From Hyphomicrobiales bacterium (GTDB lineage: Bacteria; Pseudomonadota; Alphaproteobacteria; Rhizobiales; Rhizobiaceae): a stretch of DNA of 64,000 nucleotides. Location of the stretch: NCBI GenBank assembly GCA_900466875.1, contig UBNQ01000025.1, positions 304,243-368,242 on the forward strand, in the 5' to 3' direction. The notes under the pieces are model-generated. The model made no database searches. It saw only the letters and a program-made list of their open reading frames with translations, and was not told the origin of the DNA. Each line of letters opens with the position of its first letter. The first letter of the stretch is position 1. The translations under genes were made by a program, and so were the position numbers. Positions 11,428 through 19,605 of the stretch are shown in pieces.

Positions 11428-11891
11428 TAGCGCCTCACCGAGCCAGTGGACATGTTATCGGGTGCCCAGCCACGCGGCAGTGGCAGCGGAACCTTGGGAG
11501 CCGGCGTTGCCTTTGCCTGCTCGACGCCCTTGAGCGCGGCGGCGACTTCGCCATTCTTGCCTGCAATAATATCCTCGATCGTCGTATCGGGCTGTGGGAG
11601 TTGCGACCTGTGCATGGGCAGCTCCTTCGGCATGGCAAGTTGCGTCGGCATGGTGGGAACGAGACCAAGCTCCGAATCGTAGTTCCTGATCAGGGGCTGC
11701 AGGCGGTTCGGCTGCGTCACCAGCGCCCAGTCCGCCTTCAAAAGATCGATCGTGTCGCGTTCAAGCCGGATTTCCGCCTCAAGCCGGCGAACCTCGGTCA
11801 GCTTCTCGTCCGCCCGATGTTTGATCGTATAGGTGACGACCGCCATCGTGGTCATCACGCCGATCAGGACGAGATCGAAACTCCTCAGCAT
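11427..11891 (-). CDS. ftsL: Cell division protein FtsL
   Basis: This is a 154-residue bitopic protein with a membrane segment at about residues 4-21 followed by a charged, heptad-like stretch (DEKLTEVRRLEAEIRLERDT) and a proline/alanine-rich periplasmic tail. Its small size, topology and place between rsmH and ftsI identify FtsL, which forms the FtsQLB divisome complex. Sequence conservation of FtsL is poor, so context carries most of the assignment. Two bases separate it from rsmH. Confidence 0.88.
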   Translation of the reverse strand: MLRSFDLVLIGVMTTMAVVTYTIKHRADEKLTEVRRLEAEIRLERDTIDLLKADWALVTQPNRLQPLIRNYDSELGLVPTMPTQLAMPKELPMHRSQLPQPDTTIEDIIAGKNGEVAAALKGVEQAKATPAPKVPLPLPRGWAPDNMSTGSVRR

Positions 11892-11893
11892 CC

Positions 11894-12919
11894 TCAGGCT
11901 CCCATGGTCGCAAGGCTGGCCAGATCAGGCAGCGAGAAAATGGACAGATCGTCGGCGCCCGGTTTTGCCTCGGTACGAACGCCCATGCGCAATTTGGCGG
12001 AGCGTGCACGCGGATTGATTTCCGCCTCGGCCTCGCTGGCTGCAATCATCTGCTTGCCCGGAAATTCGAAAACGGCGGAACGAACCTCGACCGCCGGCAT
12101 GTGCCGCGAGCCGGATGCCTTGCCGGATCGGTCGGAGAAGAACTGCTTGACGATACGGTCTTCAAGAGAGTGGAACGTCACAACGACCAGCCGCCCGCCC
12201 GGCTTGAGCGAACGCTCGGCGGCAAAGAGGGCGCGAGCCAACTCGCCCAGCTCATCATTGACGAAAATTCGAAGCGCCTGGAAAACGCGGGTAGCAGGAT
12301 GTATCTTGTCCTTCGCCTTGCGCGGATTGACGCTCTCGATCAGGTTGGCGAGATCGCGCGTCGTTTCGAAGGGCTGCGTCGCGCGCCGCTTCTCAATGGC
12401 ACGGGCGATACGCCCCGGATGCTTTTCCTCGCCCAGAAATCCGAAAATGCGGATCAGGTCACCGACCTTGGCCCGATTGACGACATCGGCGGCAGAAACA
12501 CCTGCGGACGACATGCGCATGTCGAGCGGCCCGTTCCGCTGGAACGAAAAGCCACGCTCGGCCTCATCGATCTGCATGGACGACACGCCGATATCGAGCA
12601 CGACACCATCCAAGCCGCCGTCGGGAGCGAAATCGGCCAGCCCGGAAAACTGGGAATGAAAGAGCGACAGGCGCCCCTCGTTCTTCTGAACGAGCAACTG
12701 ACCCGCGGAGATCGCGGTCGGATCACGGTCGAGAGCAACGACAGAGGCACCGGCAGAAAGAAGCGCAGACGTATACCCGCCAGCACCGAAGGTACCGTCG
12801 AGAATAACCTTGCCCGCCTCCGGCTGGAGCGCACCGACAACCTCTTCGAGCAAAACCGGAATATGGCGGGCCGGCCCACCTTCGGCCTCGACCTCAGCAC
12901 CATCCGACGTATTCACCAT
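11894..12919 (-). CDS. rsmH: 16S rRNA (cytosine-1402-N4)-methyltransferase RsmH (MraW)
   Basis: RsmH methylates N4 of C1402 in 16S rRNA and is classically the first enzyme gene of dcw clusters. The product (341 residues) has the SAM-binding motif [16 protein letters not shown] near residues 35-50, the [19 protein letters not shown] segment and the C-terminal [13 protein letters not shown] motif. I chose the ATG at 12919 because GAGAG lies 6 bases upstream; a TTG at 12937 would add six residues but lacks a clear ribosome-binding site. Confidence 0.95.
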   Translation of the reverse strand: MVNTSDGAEVEAEGGPARHIPVLLEEVVGALQPEAGKVILDGTFGAGGYTSALLSAGASVVALDRDPTAISAGQLLVQKNEGRLSLFHSQFSGLADFAPDGGLDGVVLDIGVSSMQIDEAERGFSFQRNGPLDMRMSSAGVSAADVVNRAKVGDLIRIFGFLGEEKHPGRIARAIEKRRATQPFETTRDLANLIESVNPRKAKDKIHPATRVFQALRIFVNDELGELARALFAAERSLKPGGRLVVVTFHSLEDRIVKQFFSDRSGKASGSRHMPAVEVRSAVFEFPGKQMIAASEAEAEINPRARSAKLRMGVRTEAKPGADDLSIFSLPDLASLATMGA

Positions 12920-13317
12920 ACCGCACTCTCGCTGCAATTAGAGCGGAAAACAAAACACTTGCGGCCGCAACACCACCTTCACTTCACAACGATCCGCGAG
13001 AAGGGTCAAAGCACCCGATTGCGAGGCAGAACATCACCTCACCGCAGCATGAAAATGAAACGACATTCGACCAAAGAGACATTCACGAAACACGCCCCGC
13101 AAGCCCGTCCCGATCAGCATATATTTATGACCCGTTAAGTTTAACAAAACATTACCGCGACGCCGGGCGCGGCTTCAGAATAGAACTTGAAAACGCCCTC
13201 AAATTGAGATTCAAGCCACTGAAATAATAAACACTTTCAGTCGCCGCGCAGGATATTCCCCCGCCCATCCATCAACGTTCAAAGAGCATCCATCGCCCAC
13301 ATATCGTTGCCGGGTTA
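12920..13317. other. Leader region of dcw operon; no mraZ found
   Basis: About 400 bases separate rsmH from rnpB. In many bacteria mraZ lies here. I translated the stretch on both strands and found no MraZ-like frame; the only long open frame is an extension of a plus-strand shadow of rsmH. The segment 13118-13160 is distinctly AT-rich and holds the best promoter candidate. The rest shows no recognisable feature. Confidence 0.7.
13118..13155 (-). promoter_or_regulatory. Candidate promoter of the dcw operon with CtrA-like box
   Basis: On the minus strand TTGTTA (13147-13142) and TATATG (13123-13118) are 18 bases apart and could act as -35 and -10 elements. On the plus strand TTAA-N7-TTAC at 13141-13155 differs by one base from the alphaproteobacterial CtrA box TTAA-N7-TTAA and overlaps the -35. 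A GTTAA-GT-TTAAC palindrome (13134-13145) is adjacent. The match is by eye only, so this is tentative. Confidence 0.35.
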
Positions 13318-13726
13318 GATTCGCCAGTTGGCCTGTAAGCCGGGTTCTGTATGGCTCCGGTGCGAACACCGGAACGTGGCAGCCATTCATCTGGGACGAT
13401 GCTTGCACATCGCCTCATGCAACCCACCCGGATGACTGGCCCAGAAACAGGCTGTAGGCGCTTGTGGCGCCCCGCATCATCCCTATTCGGTCTTGCTCCC
13501 GGTGGGGTTTACCTTGCCGCCACTGTCACCAGCGGCGCGGTGGGCTCTTACCCCACCCTTTCACCCTTACCCCGCATGAAGCGAGGCGGTTTGCTTTCTG
13601 TGGCACTTTCCCTGGGGTCGCCCCCGCCGGACGTTATCCGGCACCGTGTTTCCGTGGAGCCCGGACTTTCCTCACCCTACCGCCTTTCGGCATTGGTAAA
13701 GCGCGGCTGCCCGGCCAACTGGCACC
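13318..13726 (-). ncRNA. rnpB: RNase P RNA (class A)
   Basis: This is the catalytic RNA of RNase P, which trims the 5' ends of tRNAs. Read on the minus strand, the conserved 5' core GAGGAAAGTCCGGGCTCC is followed about 300 bases later by the 3' core ACAGAACCCGGCTTACAGGC. The two ends pair as P1: 13713-13723 is the exact complement of 13323-13333 (11 bp). Length near 400 bases fits the alphaproteobacterial type. The exact ends are uncertain by a few bases. Plus-strand open frames here are spurious. Confidence 0.95.
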
Positions 13727-13823
13727 GGCTCCATAAACGGTTTGATCCGCAAAGGCCACAGCGCAAGACAAAGAATTCACCCGAATAACGGGGAATACAA
13801 AGCGCTTCGACCGTTTTCCGGAA

Positions 13824-14459
13824 TCAGAACATCAACGGGAAGGTCCGGCCGTAATCCAGAGCCACAGTGGCATAGGAGACCGTCTCGATCGGCTTGACGA
13901 GATCCATCGAGGCAATGACGGTCTCGACCTTGTTGCAGTAGCGCTGCGAAACGGGGTTCATCCGCTTCGCACCATGGCCGGCATTGTATTTCAGGATGGT
14001 TCGGCAGAGTTTTCCGTCACCGAGTTCATGCGCTCCGGCGAGATACTTCATGCCGAAGCGGATATTGGTCTCGGGATCGTAGAGCCCGGAAGCGCGCCCC
14101 TTGTAGCCCATCAGCTTGGCTGTCGCCGGCTTGATCTGCATCAGACCGATTTCCCCGGCACTGCCTCTGACCGTCGGCTTGAAATTGCTTTCGATGCGGA
14201 CCACTGCCATCGCGAGTTCGACCGGAACATCGTACTGACCGGCATATTGCCGGATCAACCCTTCGTAACGCGCCTGACGCAAAGCGAGCTGCTCCTCGGG
14301 TGTTTTGGCCTGCGTATTGGTTTCGCGGGTTTCCCAGGGTTTGATGACCTGTTTATCGATGAAGTTCTTCGCTTCCCCGCCATCCTCGGCGCGCACGAAA
14401 TCCGTACCCGCAGCAAGCACGACCATGCCCGCTGCGGCTGCAATAGCCAACATTCTCAT
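13824..14459 (-). CDS. Lytic transglycosylase (SLT domain), secreted
   Basis: This is a periplasmic enzyme that cleaves peptidoglycan to 1,6-anhydromuramoyl products. From the ATG at 14459 the product is 211 residues: a signal peptide (1-24, ending FVRA), a short linker, and an SLT domain from about 65 with catalytic Glu90 in RIESNF and the motifs GEIGLMQIKPATAK and NAGHG. The frame stays open to 14678, but that longer version would bury the signal peptide, so the inner start is preferred. Family 1A/1C transglycosylases of this size are common in rhizobia. The specific paralogue is not identified. Confidence 0.85.
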   Translation of the reverse strand: MRMLAIAAAAGMVVLAAGTDFVRAEDGGEAKNFIDKQVIKPWETRETNTQAKTPEEQLALRQARYEGLIRQYAGQYDVPVELAMAVVRIESNFKPTVRGSAGEIGLMQIKPATAKLMGYKGRASGLYDPETNIRFGMKYLAGAHELGDGKLCRTILKYNAGHGAKRMNPVSQRYCNKVETVIASMDLVKPIETVSYATVALDYGRTFPLMF

Positions 14460-14704
14460 GAAGTAAGTCAGTCTCCGGGTGAGGCCCTGAACTCCTGGAC
14501 CTGCAAGTTCGCGGACGGCACTTGCCGATCCATCAGAAGCATTGCCGGAAAGACGACGCATCTGTTGACGAAACCTGTTCGTTTTTCTCTGCAATCCCTG
14601 CCTACTAGGCGATTGCGCGAGCCACAGCTTAAACCCGTTTATTAAGGAGAGTCTGTGGCAGCGCAGCAAAACGCGCAATCGACCGCCTCACGACAGGTGG
14701 AAAC

Positions 14705-15478
14705 TCACGCTTCGGCCTGGCTATATTTCGGCAGTGAAGTCAGCAATCGATGCAGGGTGTCGATCGTCGAGAAATCAGCGATTCCATCCACCAGCGCCGG
14801 ACGAAAATGCCGCTGGAACGCCTCCAGCACACCCTTCGTGCGCTCGCAGAAATTACCAGTGATCTCAAGATCGTAACCGTAGAGCGATAACATGGATTGC
14901 AGCGCCTCGATCGGCTGCCCCGCCTCACCCAACTGGAAAAATCGTCCACCGGCAATCGGACTGGCCTCGACCCAATGGCCGACACCGGCCTCATGCAGGG
15001 TATTCCACGGAAAATTTTCGCCCGGATCGACCTTGCGGATCGGCGCCACATCGGAGTGCCCCAGCACCCGCTCCGGCCGGATCGACCACCGTTTGCCGCA
15101 ATCAAGACACAATTGAACGACCGCTTCGATCTGCGCCGAGGGAAATAGGGGAAGCCCTCCCGGATGCCCGGAATTGGCAATCTCGATGCCGATCGAACAG
15201 GAATTGATGTCGACCTCTCCCGCCCAGGCACTTTTGCCTGCATGCCAGGCACGTCGAGTTTCCGGCACCAGTTGGACCACACGCCCGTCTTCATGGACGA
15301 AATAATGGCTCGAAACCTGGCTCTCCACGTTGCAGAGCCAGTTCAGCGCCTGATCCGCATCCGGCATGCCGGTATAATGAAGGATGATCGCATCCGGATT
15401 GCGGCCGGAGACGCGCTCCCCGTGATTTGGGGAAGGCCGGACGGATGCACCCGCATAGTCCGCAACGAAATCATTCAT
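14705..15478 (-). CDS. N-acetylmuramoyl-L-alanine amidase, AmpD/AmiD type, with peptidoglycan-binding domain
   Basis: This enzyme cleaves the MurNAc to L-Ala bond, probably of anhydro-muropeptides. The 257-residue protein has an Amidase_2 domain at about 25-160 with candidate zinc ligands His34 (ILHYTG), His141 (GHSDVAP) and Asp151 (KVDPG), plus Glu99. A PG_binding_1-like repeat (PIEALQSMLSLYGYDLEITG) fills the C-terminus. No signal peptide is visible, so cytoplasmic recycling (AmpD role) is favoured over a periplasmic AmiD role. It overlaps the preceding J-domain gene by 4 bases. Confidence 0.88.
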   Translation of the reverse strand: MNDFVADYAGASVRPSPNHGERVSGRNPDAIILHYTGMPDADQALNWLCNVESQVSSHYFVHEDGRVVQLVPETRRAWHAGKSAWAGEVDINSCSIGIEIANSGHPGGLPLFPSAQIEAVVQLCLDCGKRWSIRPERVLGHSDVAPIRKVDPGENFPWNTLHEAGVGHWVEASPIAGGRFFQLGEAGQPIEALQSMLSLYGYDLEITGNFCERTKGVLEAFQRHFRPALVDGIADFSTIDTLHRLLTSLPKYSQAEA

Positions 15479-16218
15479 GCTGCGCGGCGCTCTTTCTCGA
15501 TTGCCTTGTAGGCTTCGTTGAGCGCAGCCATCCGCTCATTCGCGGCCGCATGGAGCGTAGCCGGCACGCCGCGGGCGATCAGCCGATCGGGATGATGTTC
15601 TGAGACCAGCAGGCGATACTGCTTGCGGATCGCCGCAAAATCGTCCTCGGGTGAGACGCCGAGGACGAGATAGGGATCCCGGCCATCGAGATGCACGTGC
15701 CGCGCCATGATACGGCGAAAATGCTCGTCCGTTATCTTGAAAATCTCGGCGATGCGGCCAAGAAACAGCAATTCCTTCTCATGCACCAGGCCATCGGCCT
15801 TGGCGATATGAAACAGCCCGTCGACGACACTCTCGAGCATCGGGCAGTTTTCTGCCGCACCTGAGCTGCAAAGACCGGAAAGTTTCGACGCATAGGCTTC
15901 ATAGCCTGCAACATCCTGCCGCGCGAGATTGTAGAGGCGAGCGACGTTGCGGGCTTCTTCATCCGGAAAATCGAAAATCTGCTGGAACGCTTTCACTTCC
16001 GCGTCAGTGACGATTCCATCGGCTTTTGCCATCTTCGCCGAAAGCGCGATGATGGCGACAGAGAACGACACCTGCCTGCGAGTCTCGGGATCGCCTTCGA
16101 AAAGCGTGCGGATAGCCTCGACCACACGGCCGAGTGCATTGCCAGCCGCGTCGCCGATTGCGTTGACAAGTCGCTCCCACAAAGAGGAAATCTGTAGACA
16201 GGAAAAATCGAATATCAT
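15475..16218 (-). CDS. TerB / DnaJ-domain protein (DjlA-like co-chaperone)
   Basis: The 247-residue protein has a TerB-like helical domain (about 45-165) and a C-terminal J domain (about 180-245) with the HPD triad at 209-211 in SEHHPDRL, which stimulates DnaK ATPase activity. This is the DjlA architecture, but the usual N-terminal membrane anchor is not obvious; residues 1-30 are only mildly hydrophobic. Its stop overlaps the start of the amidase gene (ATGA), so the two are co-translated. Its client is unknown. Confidence 0.82.
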   Translation of the reverse strand: MIFDFSCLQISSLWERLVNAIGDAAGNALGRVVEAIRTLFEGDPETRRQVSFSVAIIALSAKMAKADGIVTDAEVKAFQQIFDFPDEEARNVARLYNLARQDVAGYEAYASKLSGLCSSGAAENCPMLESVVDGLFHIAKADGLVHEKELLFLGRIAEIFKITDEHFRRIMARHVHLDGRDPYLVLGVSPEDDFAAIRKQYRLLVSEHHPDRLIARGVPATLHAAANERMAALNEAYKAIEKERRAA

Positions 16219-16574
16219 CCCCCTAAATGACCAGATTACACCGATAAATGCAACGGATCGGGTGGGCGCTGCCGGATTAAACTATGTTCATGTTATCCGA
16301 ACAATCGGCCTGATCCGAAACGATGCAAGGCGTTTCTTGCACACGCAAATTGCGCATTGTTCACAGCCCTCATCGCCTCGGATTTTGCCTCATTCAGATG
16401 TGATGCCGCTTGATAAACACGACATATCCATCTGAAAAAATTAAGCTATTCCAGGTCATGAAACGCAACGTGCGGCAGACCGGACGAAGAAATGGACTTT
16501 ACAGGGCCTGCCCTCTATCGCATCCATAGCGCCAGAAAATTGCAGGGGAAGCGCTTGCGCGCGACGGAGGACCC
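16219..16574. other. Intergenic region between the J-domain gene and pfp
   Basis: This 356-base divergent spacer holds the promoters of both flanking genes. A GGAGGACCC ribosome-binding site precedes the pfp start. Short open frames exist (for example 23 codons from the ATG at about 16458) but none has a ribosome-binding site or recognisable content. No hairpin or repeat was noticed. Confidence 0.6.
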
Positions 16575-17786
16575 ATGGCCAAACAGAAAGTCGCAATGCT
16601 GACCGCAGGGGGTCTTGCGCCCTGCCTGTCATCGGCCGTGGGAGGCCTCATTCAGCGCTACACCGATGTTGCTCCCGATGCCGAACTGATCGCATATCGG
16701 TCGGGATATCAGGGTGTCCTGCTGTCGGATCGAATCGACATCACACCCGAGATTCGGGAAAAAGCTCACCTTCTTCATCGCCATGGCGGTTCGCCGATCG
16801 GCAACAGCCGCGTCAAGCTGACCAATGCCGCCGACTGCGTGAAGCGAGGCCTGATCAAGGAGGGCCAGAACCCGTTGGCGGTTGCTGCCGAACAACTGGC
16901 CGAAGACGGCATCACTATCCTTCATACGATCGGCGGTGACGACACGAATACCGTGGCCGCGGATCTCGCAGCCTATCTCGGCGCGAATGGCTATGACCTG
17001 ACGGTGGTCGGCCTGCCGAAGACCGTCGATAACGATATCGTCCCCATCCGCCAGTCGCTTGGCGCCTGGACCGCAGCCGAAGTGGGTGCCGCATTCTTCG
17101 ACAATGTCTCGAACGAACAGACCGCCGCGCCGCGCACGCTCATCATACATGAGGTCATGGGCCGTCACTGCGGATGGCTCACCGCCGCAACCGCGCGCGC
17201 CTACATCCAGAAAAGCCGGTCCAACGACTATGTCGACGGTTTTCTGATGAACGAGGAAATGAAAGGCATCGACGGTCTTTATCTTCCCGAAATGGCCTTC
17301 GACGCGCAAAAGGAAGCCGCTCGTTTGAGGGAGGTCATGGACAAGCGAGGCTTCGCGACGATCTTTGTTTCCGAAGGAGCCTGCCTGGACGCGATCGTTG
17401 CCGAGCGCGAAGCCGCCGGCGAAAACGTGGCGCGTGACGCATTCGGCCACGTCAAGCTCGACACGATCAATGTCGGAAGCTGGTTCCAGAAGCAGTTTGC
17501 CACGCGGATCGACGCGGAACGATCACTGGTACAGAAGTCCGGTTACTTTGCCAGATCGGCGCCCGCCAACGGCGAGGATCTGAGATTGATCCAGGGAATG
17601 GTCGATCTTGCTGTCGAAAGCGCGCTGAACAAGGTCTCCGGCGTGACAGGACATGACGAAGGTCAAAATGGGAAGCTTAGAACAATCGAATTTCCACGCA
17701 TCAAGGGTGGTAAACCGTTTGATATGACGGCAAGATGGTTTGGCGATGTAATGGAGTCCATCGGCCAGTCTTTCGCGCCGGCCTGA
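16575..17786 (+). CDS. pfp: Pyrophosphate--fructose 6-phosphate 1-phosphotransferase (PPi-PFK)
   Basis: This enzyme reversibly phosphorylates fructose 6-phosphate with PPi in cytosolic glycolysis/gluconeogenesis. The 403-residue protein has the PFK fold with GGDDTNT at 120-126 and PKTVDND at 148-154. The second Asp in GGDD and the Lys in PKTVDND are the residues that mark PPi-dependent rather than ATP-dependent enzymes (known of the family). MGRHCGWLTAATA supplies the substrate-binding segment. A GGAGG site 4 bases before the ATG supports the start. It is monocistronic or followed by the LysE-like gene 40 bases downstream. Confidence 0.95.
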   Translation: MAKQKVAMLTAGGLAPCLSSAVGGLIQRYTDVAPDAELIAYRSGYQGVLLSDRIDITPEIREKAHLLHRHGGSPIGNSRVKLTNAADCVKRGLIKEGQNPLAVAAEQLAEDGITILHTIGGDDTNTVAADLAAYLGANGYDLTVVGLPKTVDNDIVPIRQSLGAWTAAEVGAAFFDNVSNEQTAAPRTLIIHEVMGRHCGWLTAATARAYIQKSRSNDYVDGFLMNEEMKGIDGLYLPEMAFDAQKEAARLREVMDKRGFATIFVSEGACLDAIVAEREAAGENVARDAFGHVKLDTINVGSWFQKQFATRIDAERSLVQKSGYFARSAPANGEDLRLIQGMVDLAVESALNKVSGVTGHDEGQNGKLRTIEFPRIKGGKPFDMTARWFGDVMESIGQSFAPA

Positions 17787-17826
17787 TGGAGAAATGACGG
17801 GTGCCGTGGCGCCTGGGAGGGTAATG

Positions 17827-18462
17827 ATGACCATAGAGACATGGCTCGCTTTTGCGGCAACGGCAGCTGCCATTCTTCTCGTGCCTCATCCGGTTGCCTC
17901 GCTGGTCGCGGCATTCTCTTCTTCATGGGGACGCACAAGCGCATTCATCACTGTTCCCGCCTTCGTTCTCGCCTTTATCGGGGGTGGCGTTCTCGTCACC
18001 GCCGCTGTTTTTATGGTCTCCTTCTACTGGCCGGCAGCAACTGGCGTATTGTCCTGGCTGGGGCTTTCCTACCTCATGCTGCACATCCTCTACGCCTATC
18101 AGGATCCACAACTCCGTTATGGCCCGGCTGACAATGACAACCTGCCCGAAACCCGCCCCATGCGCATTTTCGGCTATTTCCTTCTCAAGACCTTCAGAAG
18201 CACTCGCTACTTCGCCTTGACGGCAGCGATCATCGTCCAGTTTTTCGACCCCTCGCAGGTGCCGCAGCAGCAGTATCTGAACATGATTGCAGGGCTTGCG
18301 GTCGCGGCAGTCCTGGCCGCGCTTGCCTATGCCGCGCTGCCCGGCCGTCTGGCCCACAAACGCCGCCGCCCCGCCGCCCGCAGCAAGGCTCCATACAGGC
18401 CCGGAACACGCTTCATCGCCCGCCGCGCGGTCACCGCCGGATATCGACGAATTGCCGCATAA
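17827..18462 (+). CDS. LysE-family-like membrane protein
   Basis: From the ATG at 17827 (GGGAGG 6 bases upstream; a second ATG at 17824 is equally in frame) the product is 211 residues, with four or five hydrophobic segments within residues 1-180 and a strongly basic tail (KRRRPAARSK). Topology and an N-terminal pattern like LysE/RhtB amino-acid exporters suggest an efflux role, but the usual GPN motif region is degenerate. Substrate unknown; family placement tentative. Confidence 0.6.
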   Translation: MTIETWLAFAATAAAILLVPHPVASLVAAFSSSWGRTSAFITVPAFVLAFIGGGVLVTAAVFMVSFYWPAATGVLSWLGLSYLMLHILYAYQDPQLRYGPADNDNLPETRPMRIFGYFLLKTFRSTRYFALTAAIIVQFFDPSQVPQQQYLNMIAGLAVAAVLAALAYAALPGRLAHKRRRPAARSKAPYRPGTRFIARRAVTAGYRRIAA

Positions 18463-18573
18463 TTCCGTGCGACCCGCTGGTGGCTTGTCGATCCCTTTCG
18501 AATGAGTTAATTGGAATCCAGTTTCAGTGATCCTGTTAACGTTCTGGGCAACGATTTTGATGAAAGCGACCCA

Positions 18574-19602
18574 ATGGCAATGATGCGATTTGTGGGCCGG
18601 AAGGCTGCCGTGGTTCTCGCCATGTCATCCGCCTTGGCCGCTTGTTCCAGCGTTGACCACAGCAACAACGTGGCGTCGAGCGACGCTCAGGATGCATCCG
18701 TCCAACAGACCGCCGAGATTGCGCAGGCGCCCGAAACCGGCGCCGCCGTCACGCAGCCCGGTACGGAAAATACTGTCACGCTCGTCAAGACAAGCCGTCT
18801 TCCGGTTCCTGTGCCTGCAATCTCAGATGCGACGAATATCCAGACTGCGGCAATGGCGTCGCCTGTCATGGCACCTTTTGTTGCAATGCAGGTCAGCGCG
18901 CCATCGGCCGTTCCCGCAGCAGCAATGCCCGTAGTCGTCGCCTCGGCCCAGCCATTGGCGCACAGCACCGCGAAGGGCAGCCGCCTCGTGTCGCCACCGA
19001 TTGCCCCGGCCGTCCAGTCGGGACAGATCCAACCCGCCGCAGCCCAAGCCATCGCTCTCGACGAACCGGAACTGACGCCGAATATGGTCGCGCTGCAATC
19101 TGTTATCCCGATTCCACGGCCGCAGATGGCAACGGCAACGCTCGCCTACGCAGCGCAGCCGAAAGCAGTCGCAGCCGTTTCGGCGATGGATAACAGGCTG
19201 GAATTCCCGCCGGCTCCCGGCGAACCGATGCCGACCACCGCAGCGGATGCGCCGTCCGACCTGAAAAAGCTGATCCACCGCTACGCCGGTTTATACGGAG
19301 TGCCGGAATCCCTGGTTCACCGCGTCGTGCATCGCGAGAGCAAATACGACCCCAAGGCCTATCACAAGAATGGCTATTGGGGCCTCATGCAGATCAAGTA
19401 TTCGACAGCCAAGTCGATGGGCTATGACGGACCTGCGGAAGGCCTTCTCGATGCCGAAACCAACCTCAAATACGCGATCAAATATCTTCGCGGAGCATGG
19501 CTTGTCGCCGACAACCAGAACGACAACGCCATCCGGCTTTATGCGCGCGGTTATTATTACGATGCCAAGCGCAAGGACATGCTGCACGTCCTGCAGAAGT
19601 AG
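18574..19602 (+). CDS. Lytic transglycosylase lipoprotein with long linker
   Basis: The product (about 342 residues) has a lipoprotein signal with lipobox LAAC (Cys24), a low-complexity Ala/Pro/Val/Gln linker of about 200 residues, and a C-terminal SLT domain (about 235-340) with catalytic Glu in VHRESKYD and the GYWGLMQIKYSTAK and YARGYYYDAK segments. It should be membrane-anchored in the periplasm with the catalytic domain on a flexible tether reaching the murein. The ATG at 18574 or 18583 gives the lipoprotein signal; a TTG 63 bases upstream would spoil it. It ends 3 bases before the convergent serine hydrolase. Confidence 0.82.
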   Translation: MAMMRFVGRKAAVVLAMSSALAACSSVDHSNNVASSDAQDASVQQTAEIAQAPETGAAVTQPGTENTVTLVKTSRLPVPVPAISDATNIQTAAMASPVMAPFVAMQVSAPSAVPAAAMPVVVASAQPLAHSTAKGSRLVSPPIAPAVQSGQIQPAAAQAIALDEPELTPNMVALQSVIPIPRPQMATATLAYAAQPKAVAAVSAMDNRLEFPPAPGEPMPTTAADAPSDLKKLIHRYAGLYGVPESLVHRVVHRESKYDPKAYHKNGYWGLMQIKYSTAKSMGYDGPAEGLLDAETNLKYAIKYLRGAWLVADNQNDNAIRLYARGYYYDAKRKDMLHVLQK

Positions 19603-19605
19603 CGC

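Noticed and set aside
12101..13138. Long plus-strand open frame of 345 codons opposite rsmH
   Set aside because: It is antisense to rsmH for most of its length, has no recognisable domain and its composition is the shadow of GC-rich codon use.
12920..13317. mraZ or a remnant of it
   Set aside because: No frame with MraZ-like sequence was found on either strand.
13351..13788. Plus-strand frames across 13351-13788
   Set aside because: They lie on the complement of rnpB, whose conserved core and P1 pairing explain the sequence.
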